A stretch of DNA of 64,000 nucleotides from Thermus parvatiensis (GTDB lineage: Bacteria > Deinococcota > Deinococci > Deinococcales > Thermaceae): contig NZ_CP014141.1 of assembly GCF_001535545.1 (NCBI RefSeq), forward strand, positions 372,001 through 436,000. Reading direction: 5' to 3'. Each line of letters opens with the position of its first letter. The stretch's first letter is position 1. Of the stretch, positions 7,444-14,835 are shown one piece after another. Both the position numbers and the translations under genes were made by a program. The notes below the pieces were generated by a model. It searched no databases. It was not told where the DNA came from and worked only from the letters and a program-made list of their open reading frames with translations.

Positions 7444-8565
7444 CTAGCCTTGGGATGTTAAGCCCTTGTAAAGGGGAAGGGTGAAGGTGAAACGACTTCC
7501 CTGGCCCACTTGGCTTTCCACAAAGATCCTCCCCCCCATGGCCTCCACCAGGCCCTTGGCGACGGTGAGCCCCACCCCGCTTCCCCCTTCCTTGCGGCTA
7601 CGCGCCTTGTCCACCCGGTAGAAGCGCTCAAAGATGTGGGGCAGGTGCTCCTCGGGAATGCCGGGGCCGGTGTCCGCCACCTCAAAGGCCACGGCCTCCC
7701 CCTGGCGGAAGGCCCTAAGGCGCACCTCGCCGCCTTGCGGGGTGTGGCGGAGGGCGTTGGTGAGGAGGTTGGCCAGCACCTGGAGGACCCTTTCCTCGTC
7801 GGCCCACACCTGGGGAAGGGGGTCTTGGGCCTCCAGGGAAAGCGCCACCCCCTTGGCCTGGAAGGCGCTTTGGAAGCGGGCCAGGGCCTCCTCGAGGAGG
7901 CCCTTGGGGTCCAGGGGCCTGGGACGGATCTCCACCGCCTTCGCCTCCACCCGGGAGACCAAGGAAAGGTCCTCCACCAGGCGGCGCATGGCCTTCACCT
8001 CCCGCAGAATCCCCTCCGCGGCCTTCTCCTTGGAAAGGACCCCGTCCATAAGCCCCTCCGCGTACCCCTGGAGGGCGGCCAGGGGGGTTCTGAGCTCGTG
8101 GGCCACGGTGCCGATGAGCTCGGCCCGGGTTCGCTCCACCTTCTCCAAGGCCTCGGCCAGGCGGTTGAAGTGGAGGGCGAGCTCCCCGAGCTCGTCCCGC
8201 TCCAAGAGGGGAAGCCGGATTCCGTACTCCCCCTGGGCCATGCGCCGGCTCCCCTCGGCGAGAATCCTTGCGGTGCGGTAAAGGCGGAGGCTGGCGAAAA
8301 GGGCGGTGAGAAGGGCCCCCAAGGCGGAAAGGGGGAGGGCGGAGAGGAGGGCGGCGGTGAGGGTGGAGCGCAGGCCCTTTTCCAGGTCCTGCCTTAGGGC
8401 CTCGGCCATCATGCCCCCGCCCATCATGGCCAGGGCGTGGTACATGCGCTCCACGTGCCCCCGGTAGAAGGCGGGGGCGAAGGCCTCCGCCAGCAGCAGG
8501 AGGAGCACAAGGGCAAGGAGGGCCACCAGGAGGTGGCTTAGGAAGAGCTTAAGGAAGAGGCGCAT
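7444..8565 (-). CDS. Sensor histidine kinase, probably copper-responsive
   Basis: A 373-residue membrane kinase. TM1 is about 5-30, a short outside loop about 31-68, TM2 about 69-94, then a HAMP linker (about 95-148), the H-box with His156 (GTVAHELRTP), and N, G1 (DTGPGIPEE) and G2 (GSGVGLTVAK) boxes. The outside loop carries HVERMYHALAMMGGGMM, a His/Met cluster that could bind Cu or Ag (inference). I chose ATG 8565; the frame runs further upstream only inside the regulator gene. It overlaps the regulator by 17 bases, so the pair is co-translated. Confidence 0.92.
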   Translation of the reverse strand: MRLFLKLFLSHLLVALLALVLLLLLAEAFAPAFYRGHVERMYHALAMMGGGMMAEALRQDLEKGLRSTLTAALLSALPLSALGALLTALFASLRLYRTARILAEGSRRMAQGEYGIRLPLLERDELGELALHFNRLAEALEKVERTRAELIGTVAHELRTPLAALQGYAEGLMDGVLSKEKAAEGILREVKAMRRLVEDLSLVSRVEAKAVEIRPRPLDPKGLLEEALARFQSAFQAKGVALSLEAQDPLPQVWADEERVLQVLANLLTNALRHTPQGGEVRLRAFRQGEAVAFEVADTGPGIPEEHLPHIFERFYRVDKARSRKEGGSGVGLTVAKGLVEAMGGRIFVESQVGQGSRFTFTLPLYKGLTSQG

Positions 8566-9226
8566 CCAGGTCCTTGAAGCGGTAGCCCACGCCCCGCACC
8601 GTCTCCAGGAAGCGGGGGTTTTCCGGGTCGTCCCCGAGCTTTTTTCGGAGAGAGGCAATGTGCACGTCCACCACCCGGTCCACGCCCGGAAAGTCCGGTC
8701 CCCAGACCTTCTCCAAAAGCCTTTCCCGGCTGAAGACCATCCCCGGGTGCTGGGCGAGGGTCAAAAGGAGGTCAAACTCCAGCCGGGAAAGGGAGAGGGG
8801 TCTGCCCTCCAGGTAGGCCTGGCGGGCCTTGGGGAGGATGCGTAAGGGGCCGTAAACGAGCTCTTCCTTAAGCCCGGCTCGGCGCAACAGGGCCTTGACC
8901 CGGGCCACCACCTCCTTAGGGCTAAAGGGCTTGACCACGTAGTCGTCGGCCCCGAGCTCCAGGCCTAGGACGCGGTCCTCCTCCTCCCCCTTGGCGGTGA
9001 GGATGAGGAGGGGAAGCTCGGGGCGCTCCCTTCGCAGGATGCGGGCCACCTCGAGGCCCCCCACCTTGGGGAGCATCAGGTCCAGGATGACGAGATCGGC
9101 GGTGGGGAAGAGCTCCAGGGCTTTCTCCCCGTCCTCCGCCACGAGGACCTCAAACCCTGCCCCCTCGAGGTAGGCCCCGAGGACCTCGAGGAGGGCCGGG
9201 TCGTCGTCCACCAGGAGGACCTTCAT
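8549..9226 (-). CDS. OmpR/PhoB-family response regulator
   Basis: A 225-residue DNA-binding regulator: a receiver domain with acidic pocket DDD (7-9), phospho-acceptor Asp49 (VILDLMLP) and Lys99 (VVKPF), then a winged-helix C-terminal domain (LSRLEFDLLLTLAQHPGMVFSRERLL, and VDVHIASLRKKLGDDPENP). Its partner is the kinase at 7444-8565. It starts inside the end of the SHOCT gene (ATGA overlap). Given the surrounding genes it probably controls copper genes here, but its binding site cannot be recognised from the sequence alone. Confidence 0.93.
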   Translation of the reverse strand: MKVLLVDDDPALLEVLGAYLEGAGFEVLVAEDGEKALELFPTADLVILDLMLPKVGGLEVARILRRERPELPLLILTAKGEEEDRVLGLELGADDYVVKPFSPKEVVARVKALLRRAGLKEELVYGPLRILPKARQAYLEGRPLSLSRLEFDLLLTLAQHPGMVFSRERLLEKVWGPDFPGVDRVVDVHIASLRKKLGDDPENPRFLETVRGVGYRFKDLDAPLP

Positions 9227-9444
9227 GCCAGGTCCCGCTTCATCCGCTCAAAGGTTTCCTTGTCGATCTCCCCCCTGGCGTAGCGCTCCCTTAGCACCTC
9301 TAAGGCCCGGTCCCGCCGCTCAGGGGCTAAGGTCCTGACGATCCAGTAGACCAAGAGGCCTAGGAGGGCGAACCAAAGGAGGCTTAAGAGGGGCCCCCAC
9401 CAGCCCAGGTACCCACCGTGGTCGCACCACCACATACCTTTCAC
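9223..9444 (-). CDS. Second small SHOCT-domain membrane protein
   Basis: A 73-residue protein with a Trp-rich start (WWCDHGGYLGWWGPL) that includes one Cys and one His, a transmembrane helix (about 18-40) and a C-terminal SHOCT motif (LRERYARGEIDKETFERMKRDL). It has the same architecture as the protein at 4326-4571 and a near-identical SHOCT tail. AGGAGGTG lies 6 bases upstream of the ATG. The gene lies 28 bases after copA and overlaps the response regulator by ATGA. A role as an accessory to the two-component pair is inferred from this fixed order. Confidence 0.85.
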   Translation of the reverse strand: MKGMWWCDHGGYLGWWGPLLSLLWFALLGLLVYWIVRTLAPERRDRALEVLRERYARGEIDKETFERMKRDLA

Positions 9445-9472
9445 CTCCTAGTTCCAGCTTAGCCTCGGCAGA

Positions 9473-11848
9473 TTAAGCTACGGTAAAGCTCCTTGGCTGG
9501 AACCCTTTTAGCCTCAAGGAGTTGCTGAGCACGAAGAGGCTGGAGAGGGTCATGGCACCGGCCGCCAGCATGGGGTTCAGAAGAAGCCCCGTGAAGGGGT
9601 AAAGAGCCCCGGCCGCCACGGGGATGAGGAGGATGTTGTAGGCGTAGGCCCAGAAGAAGTTGAGGTAGATGGTCCGAAGGGTACGCCGTGCCAGAAGGAT
9701 GGCGTCCACCAAGCTTTCCAGGCTCGGAGAAAGCAGGATGACATCCCCTGCCTCCACGGCGATGTCCGTGCCCGTGGCCAGGGCGATGCCCGCATCGGCC
9801 TGGGCCAAGGCGGCGGCGTCGTTGATGCCGTCCCCCACAAAGATCACCTTCCGCCCCTGGGCCTGGAGGTGCCGTATGGCCTCCACCTTACCCTCAGGGC
9901 GCACCCCGGCCAGCACCTCCTCTATGCCCAAGGCCTCGGCCACCCGTCGGGCTGGAACGGGGTGGTCTCCGGTGAGGAGGACGGGTTTGAGGCCCAGGGC
10001 CTTTAAAGCGGCCACCACCCTTCGCGCCTCGGGCTTGGGGGGGTCAAAGACCCCGAAGGCGGCCAAAAGCCTCTCCCCATCCGCCAGGTAAAGGGGAGTG
10101 TAGCCCTTTTCGGATAGCTCCCAGGCCTCCTTGGGAAGCGCCACCCCAAGCCTCTCCATCAGGGCTGGACCCCCCAGGTAAAGCTTCTTCCCCTCCACCA
10201 CTCCCTCGATCCCCTCCCCGGGAAGAGCCCGCACCGCCTGGGCCTCGGGCAGGCTGAGATCCCTGGCTGCCTCCAGAACCGCCTTGGCGATGGGGTGTTC
10301 GCTTCCCCGCTCCAAGGCGGCGGCGAGGCGCAAGGCCTCCTCAGGGCTTAGGGCAAACCCCAGGCGTTCCGTGAGGGTGGGCTTCCCTTGGGTCAGGGTC
10401 CCGGTCTTGTCCAGGACCACGGTATCCGCCCGGGCGAGGCCTTCAATGGCCTGGCCCTTGCGGAAGAGGAGGCCGAGCTGGGCCGCCCGCCCCGTGGCCA
10501 CGGCGATGGCCGCTGGGGTGGCGAGGCCCATGGCGCAAGGGCAGGCGATGAGGAGAACGGAAAGGAGGGCCACGAAGGCGTAGGAGAGGCCGGGGCCATA
10601 GAGAATCCAAAGGGTAAAGGTGATAAGGGCGATGATGAGCACGATGGGCACGAAGACGCTGGCGATGCGGTCCGCCACCTCCTGCACCCGGGGCTTGTAG
10701 GCCTGGGCTTCCTCCACCAGGCGGGCCATCTGGGCCAGGACCGTGGCCTCCCCCACCCGGCTTACCCGGATGAGGAGGGGACCTTCCCCGTTCACCGTAC
10801 CCCCCACCACCTCATCCCCGGGCTTTTTGACCTTGGGAATGGGCTCCCCGGTGAGCATGGCCTCGTCCACGTGGCTAAAGCCCTCCACCACCACCCCGTC
10901 GGCGGGGATGCGCTCGCCGGGAAGGACCCGCACCAGGTCGCCAGGGATGAGGGCTTCGGCGGGGATCTCCTTTTCCTCCCCTTCCTGCACCACCCGGGCG
11001 GTCTTGGGCCTCAAGGCCAGGAGCTTGCGGATGGCCTCCGAGGCCTTCCCCTTGGCCTTTTCCTCCAGGTGCTTGCCCAAGAGGATCAGGGCCAGGATCA
11101 CCGCTCCTGCTTCCAGATAAAGATGGCGGGCCTCCTCGGGGAACAGGGTGGGGAAGAGGAGGACCAAAAAGGAGTAAAGGTAGGCGCTTCCCGCCCCCAG
11201 GGCCACCAGGGTGCTCATGCCCAGGGAGCGGTGCCGGATCTCCGCCAGGGCCTGGCGGAAGAAGCGCCGGCCGGCGTAGAGGACGGGGAGGGCGGTGAGG
11301 ACCTGGAAGAGAGGAGGAAGGTGGGGAAGGGGAAGAAGCATGGGCCCCATGGCTAGGAGAAGGGTGAGGAAGGCAAAGGGCAGGGCGATGAGGAGGTCCA
11401 AGGGATAAGCGGGGGCCCGTTTTTCCTCCTGGACCACCTCCAGGGGCTCGTACCCTGCATCCCGGATGGCCTGGCGCAGGCGGGGCAGGGTCACGGTGTC
11501 CGGGAGGTACTCCACGAAGGCCTTCTCCGTGGCCAGGTTCACGTGGGCGGAAAGCACCCCGGGTAGCTTCTTCAAGGCCCTTTCCACCCGGGCCACGCAG
11601 GCGGCGCAGGTCATCCCCTTCACGGGGATCTCCGCCCGGGCCACCACGGGTTCGTAACCTGCCTCCTCCACCTGCTTCAGGACCTCCTTGAGGTCTATGC
11701 CTTCCTGGAGGCGCAAAAAGGCTTCCTCGGTGGTGAGGTTAACCCGGGCTTCCTCCACGCCCGGGGCCCTCTTTAAGGCCCTTTCCACCCGCGCCACGCA
11801 TGAGGCGCAGGTCATTCCCTTTACCCCTACTTTCACTTCCAATGCCAT
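9473..11848 (-). CDS. copA: Copper-exporting P1B-type ATPase CopA
   Basis: Cu(I) exporter of the inner membrane. The 791-residue chain has two N-terminal heavy-metal-associated domains, each with GMTCA(S/A)C (about 11-17 and 80-86), eight membrane helices, the CPC metal site ([14 protein letters not shown]), [10 protein letters not shown], the HP motif ([10 protein letters not shown]) and [11 protein letters not shown] prefer ATG 11848, directly before the first metal-binding domain; a TTG at 11938 overlapping the csoR stop would add 30 residues unlike the family. It is third in the copZ-csoR-copA operon and is presumably repressed by CsoR. Confidence 0.95.
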   Translation of the reverse strand: MALEVKVGVKGMTCASCVARVERALKRAPGVEEARVNLTTEEAFLRLQEGIDLKEVLKQVEEAGYEPVVARAEIPVKGMTCAACVARVERALKKLPGVLSAHVNLATEKAFVEYLPDTVTLPRLRQAIRDAGYEPLEVVQEEKRAPAYPLDLLIALPFAFLTLLLAMGPMLLPLPHLPPLFQVLTALPVLYAGRRFFRQALAEIRHRSLGMSTLVALGAGSAYLYSFLVLLFPTLFPEEARHLYLEAGAVILALILLGKHLEEKAKGKASEAIRKLLALRPKTARVVQEGEEKEIPAEALIPGDLVRVLPGERIPADGVVVEGFSHVDEAMLTGEPIPKVKKPGDEVVGGTVNGEGPLLIRVSRVGEATVLAQMARLVEEAQAYKPRVQEVADRIASVFVPIVLIIALITFTLWILYGPGLSYAFVALLSVLLIACPCAMGLATPAAIAVATGRAAQLGLLFRKGQAIEGLARADTVVLDKTGTLTQGKPTLTERLGFALSPEEALRLAAALERGSEHPIAKAVLEAARDLSLPEAQAVRALPGEGIEGVVEGKKLYLGGPALMERLGVALPKEAWELSEKGYTPLYLADGERLLAAFGVFDPPKPEARRVVAALKALGLKPVLLTGDHPVPARRVAEALGIEEVLAGVRPEGKVEAIRHLQAQGRKVIFVGDGINDAAALAQADAGIALATGTDIAVEAGDVILLSPSLESLVDAILLARRTLRTIYLNFFWAYAYNILLIPVAAGALYPFTGLLLNPMLAAGAMTLSSLFVLSNSLRLKGFQPRSFTVA

Positions 11849-11934
11849 AGCTTCATACCCCCTAGCGGAAACCCCTTTGCTTTCCCCGGGCTGGTGTGCC
11901 CTTGGGCTTCTGCCCCGCCCTGGACCGGGTGGGA

Positions 11935-12219
11935 TCAACGGTACTTGAGGGCCTCCATCAGTTCCTCCACGATTTCCTCCACGTCCCCCCGCTCGTGGGC
12001 GGTGGCCACGTGGTCCCGGAGGTGGGCCCTTAGGACCATCTCCCCCACCCGGTCCAGGGCACCCTCCACCGCCTTGAGTTGCTTCAGCACGTCCACGCAG
12101 TAGACTTGGGGATCCTCCAGCATGCGCAGGATGCCCTCGAGGTGGCCCTTGGCGGAGAGAAGGCGCCTTTTGGCTTCCTCGCGCACCTTGGGGTCCAGGT
12201 GGAGGGGGTGGCGGGGCAC
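11935..12219 (-). CDS. csoR: Copper-sensing repressor CsoR
   Basis: A 94-residue all-helical repressor that leaves DNA when it binds Cu(I). The metal ligands are Cys41, His66 and His70 (C-H-H), the variant described for T. thermophilus CsoR (TTHA1719), where the usual second Cys is a His. The first helix ([26 protein letters not shown]) fits the family. It lies between copZ (10-base gap) and copA. Likely targets are the inverted repeat in front of copZ (12445-12464) and the similar repeat in front of copB. Confidence 0.96.
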   Translation of the reverse strand: MPRHPLHLDPKVREEAKRRLLSAKGHLEGILRMLEDPQVYCVDVLKQLKAVEGALDRVGEMVLRAHLRDHVATAHERGDVEEIVEELMEALKYR

Positions 12220-12228
12220 AGGGCCTCC

Positions 12229-12429
12229 TTAGCCCGCCAAGGCGGCCCGGTAGCCTTCCTCTTCCACGGCCCGGATCAAGGCCTCAGGGTCCGCCTTGCC
12301 CTCCACCAGGGCCTCGGCCCGTTCCAGGCTCACCTCGACCTTCTCCACCCCGGGTACCTTAAGAAGCGCCTTTTTCACCGACATCACGCAGTGGTTGCAG
12401 GTCATGCCTTCCACCTTCAGCTTCAGCAT
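12229..12429 (-). CDS. copZ: Copper chaperone CopZ (HMA domain)
   Basis: A 66-residue ferredoxin-like metallochaperone with GMTCNHC (Cys11 and Cys14) that carries Cu(I) to CopA. It matches the small heavy-metal-binding protein TTHA1718 of strain HB8. It is the first gene of the operon; AGGAGGTG lies 5 bases before the ATG, and the predicted CsoR operator lies 16 bases upstream. Confidence 0.96.
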   Translation of the reverse strand: MLKLKVEGMTCNHCVMSVKKALLKVPGVEKVEVSLERAEALVEGKADPEALIRAVEEEGYRAALAG

Positions 12430-12444
12430 CCTTTCACCTCCTGT

Positions 12445-12464
12445 CCCACCCCAGGTGGGGTGGG
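12445..12464. promoter_or_regulatory. CsoR operator of the copZ-csoR-copA operon
   Basis: A perfect inverted repeat, CCCACCCC (12445-12452), AGGT, GGGGTGGG (12457-12464), just upstream of copZ. It has the same arms and spacer length as the CsoR operator known from Mycobacterium tuberculosis. The rest of the 200-base gap to rel (12465-12632) is GC-rich with small hairpins and no gene that I can see. Confidence 0.8.
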
Positions 12465-12632
12465 GTACGCCTTTACCCTAACCCTTTTTTCCCTCGCGCG
12501 CAAGGGGCTCGCGCCCTCAGGGCGTTGGGCCCGTGAGGAGGCCTTTCCGCCAGGGCGGTGTCTCCGCTCGGCTAGCCCGAGGAAGCCCCTTGAGGACCCT
12601 TTACCGGGGCCGCAAGCCAGCATGGGGTGGCC

Positions 12633-14816
12633 TCAGGCCCAGCGTGCCTCTTTGACCCCGGACACCTTCTGCACCGCTTGGAGGATCCGCTCCTCCTCCC
12701 CGTCCTGGACCGCCAGGCGGAGCCGGATCCGGGCCAGGGGGCCCAAAACCCGCGTTTCGGAGCCGAGGGCGCTCTTGCCCGCTTCGGCCACCACCTGCAT
12801 CACGTCCCGGAGGAGGCCGGCCCGGTCCTGGGCCAGGACCTCGAGGACCACCACCTTCCCTCCCACCCCTTCCCAGTAGGCCCCGATCACCCGGTCCGCC
12901 TCCGGCCCCTGGAGGAGGCGACGGAGGTTGGGGCAGTCGGCCCGGTGGACCGTGACCCCACGGCCCCGGGTCACGAACCCGAGGATGGGGTCGCCCTTCA
13001 TGGGCTCGCAGCAGGAGGCGAGGCGGATGGGGGCCTGCAGGTCCTGCTCCAGCCGGATGCCCCACTCGTTGCGGGCCTGGGGCTTGGGCTTCTCCGGCTT
13101 GAGGAGGGCCTTGGGATAGAGCTTTTCCGCCACCTGCCGGGGGGTGAGGCGGTTCAGGGCCAGGGCCAGGTAGAGCTCCTCCGGGGAGGGGGGGAGGGAG
13201 AGGCGTTTGGCCGCCTCCTCCAGCTGGCTGTCCGTGGGCTTGGGCAGGCCCCGGCGCTTGAGGTACCGCTCCAGGAGGTGCTGGCCCTTTTCCAGGGTCT
13301 CCTGGCGCTCCTGGGCGCGGAAGTACTGGCGGATCTTGCTCTTGGCGCTCCGGGTCTTGGCGAACTCCAGCCAGCCCTTGGAGGGGTGGGCGTTCTTGCT
13401 GGTGAGGATCTCCACGATCTCCCCGTTTTGGAGCTCGTAGGAGAGGGGGACGATGCGGCCGTTGACCTTGGCCCCCACCATGTGGTGGCCCACCTCGGTG
13501 TGGATGTGGTAGGCGAAGTCCACGGGGGTCGCCCCCTTGGGCAGGTTGATGATGCGGCCCTTGGGGGTGAAGACGAAGACCCGGCCGCCGAGGAGGTCCT
13601 TGGTCACCGCCTCCACGAACTCCCGGGAGCTGGAGAACTCCTTCTGCCACTCCTGGATGCTCTTCAGCCAGGAGACCCGCCGCTTGACCTCCTCGGGGTC
13701 GGTGAGCCCCTCCTTGTAGAGCCAGTGGGCGGCGATGCCGTACTCGGCCACGCGGTGCATCTCCCGGGTGCGGATCTGCACCTCCAGGGGCAGGCCCTCG
13801 AGGGCGATCACCGTGGTGTGAAGGCTCTGGTAGCCGTTGGGCTTGGGCACGGCGATGTAGTCCTTGACCCGGCCGGGGATGGGCTGCCAGAGGGCGTGGA
13901 CCAGGCCGAGGACGTGGTAGCAGACCTGCTTCTCCCTTAGGGCCTGGCTTTCCCGGGTGGGCGCGGGCTTGGGGTCAAGGATGACCCGGACCGCCAGGAG
14001 GTCGTAGATCTGCTCCAGGGTCTTCCCCTCCCGCTCCATCTTCTTCCAGATGGAGTAGAGGTGCTTGGGGCGCCCGGTCACCTCAAAGCCCTGGAGCTGG
14101 CTCTGGAGGAGCTCGTCCCGGGCCAGGGTTTCCTGGAGGAGGTGGATGGCCTTCTGGATGAGGCGCTCCCTGGCCTCCTGGGTGGCCTGGATCCGGGCGG
14201 ACAGGCTGGCGAAGGCCTCGGGGTGGAGGTAGCGGAAGGAGAGGTCCTCCAGCTCCCACTTGAGCTGGCCCATCCCCAGGCGGTGGGCGAGGGGGGCGTA
14301 GATCTCCAGGGTTTCCTGGGCGATCCGCTTCTGCTTCTCGGGGGGCATGTGCTCCAGGGTGCGGAGGTTGTGCAGGCGGTCCGCCAGCTTGACAATAATG
14401 ATGCGCACGTCCTCCGCCATGGCGATGAACATCTGGCGGAGGTCCTCCGCCCGCCTCTCCTCCCCCTCGAGGTTCGCCAGCTTGTAGAGCTTGCTGACCT
14501 TGGTCTCCCCCTCCACGATGCGGCGCACCGTGGGGCCGAAGCGGCGCTCCAGCTCCTCGGGCGCCACCCCGCAGTCCTCCAGGGTGTCGTGAAGGAGGCC
14601 CGCGGCCACCGTGTCGGCGTCCATCTGCAGGCCGGCCAGGATCTCGGCCACGGCCACAGGATGGGTGATGTAGGGCTCCCCACTTCGCCGTAGCTGCCCC
14701 CGGTGGGCCTCCTCGGCGAAGCGGTAGGCCTCCCGCACCTTGGCCCGTTCCTCGGGGGGGAGGTAGGCCAAGGCGGGTTCCAGGCGGTTCCAGAGGCCGA
14801 GATCCACGCCGACCAC
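12633..14816 (-). CDS. rel: Bifunctional (p)ppGpp synthetase/hydrolase Rel
   Basis: A 727-residue RelA/SpoT homologue that makes and degrades the stringent-response alarmone. Domains in order: HD hydrolase (about 25-180; H-x-GQ, THPVAVAEIL, HDTLED all present, so hydrolysis should work), synthetase (about 230-350), TGS (about 385-450, VFTPKGRI), helical and zinc-finger part with CC motif (ASCCEPMKGD), and a C-terminal ACT domain (VLEVLAQDRAGLLRDVMQV). The GTG start at 14816 is supported by a TACACT -10 box ending 7 bases upstream, a leaderless arrangement. It follows the coiled-coil gene by 19 bases. Confidence 0.96.
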   Translation of the reverse strand: MVGVDLGLWNRLEPALAYLPPEERAKVREAYRFAEEAHRGQLRRSGEPYITHPVAVAEILAGLQMDADTVAAGLLHDTLEDCGVAPEELERRFGPTVRRIVEGETKVSKLYKLANLEGEERRAEDLRQMFIAMAEDVRIIIVKLADRLHNLRTLEHMPPEKQKRIAQETLEIYAPLAHRLGMGQLKWELEDLSFRYLHPEAFASLSARIQATQEARERLIQKAIHLLQETLARDELLQSQLQGFEVTGRPKHLYSIWKKMEREGKTLEQIYDLLAVRVILDPKPAPTRESQALREKQVCYHVLGLVHALWQPIPGRVKDYIAVPKPNGYQSLHTTVIALEGLPLEVQIRTREMHRVAEYGIAAHWLYKEGLTDPEEVKRRVSWLKSIQEWQKEFSSSREFVEAVTKDLLGGRVFVFTPKGRIINLPKGATPVDFAYHIHTEVGHHMVGAKVNGRIVPLSYELQNGEIVEILTSKNAHPSKGWLEFAKTRSAKSKIRQYFRAQERQETLEKGQHLLERYLKRRGLPKPTDSQLEEAAKRLSLPPSPEELYLALALNRLTPRQVAEKLYPKALLKPEKPKPQARNEWGIRLEQDLQAPIRLASCCEPMKGDPILGFVTRGRGVTVHRADCPNLRRLLQGPEADRVIGAYWEGVGGKVVVLEVLAQDRAGLLRDVMQVVAEAGKSALGSETRVLGPLARIRLRLAVQDGEEERILQAVQKVSGVKEARWA

Positions 14817-14835
14817 TTCTTTTAGTGTAGCACCC

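Noticed and set aside
12465-12632. A small minus-strand reading frame (12423-12623) between copZ and rel
   Set aside because: It overlaps the copZ promoter and operator, has a low-complexity Arg/Gly/Pro composition and no ribosome site.
12627-13940. Long plus-strand open frame opposite rel
   Set aside because: Rel is a certain gene on the other strand; high GC content leaves long stop-free antisense frames throughout this window.
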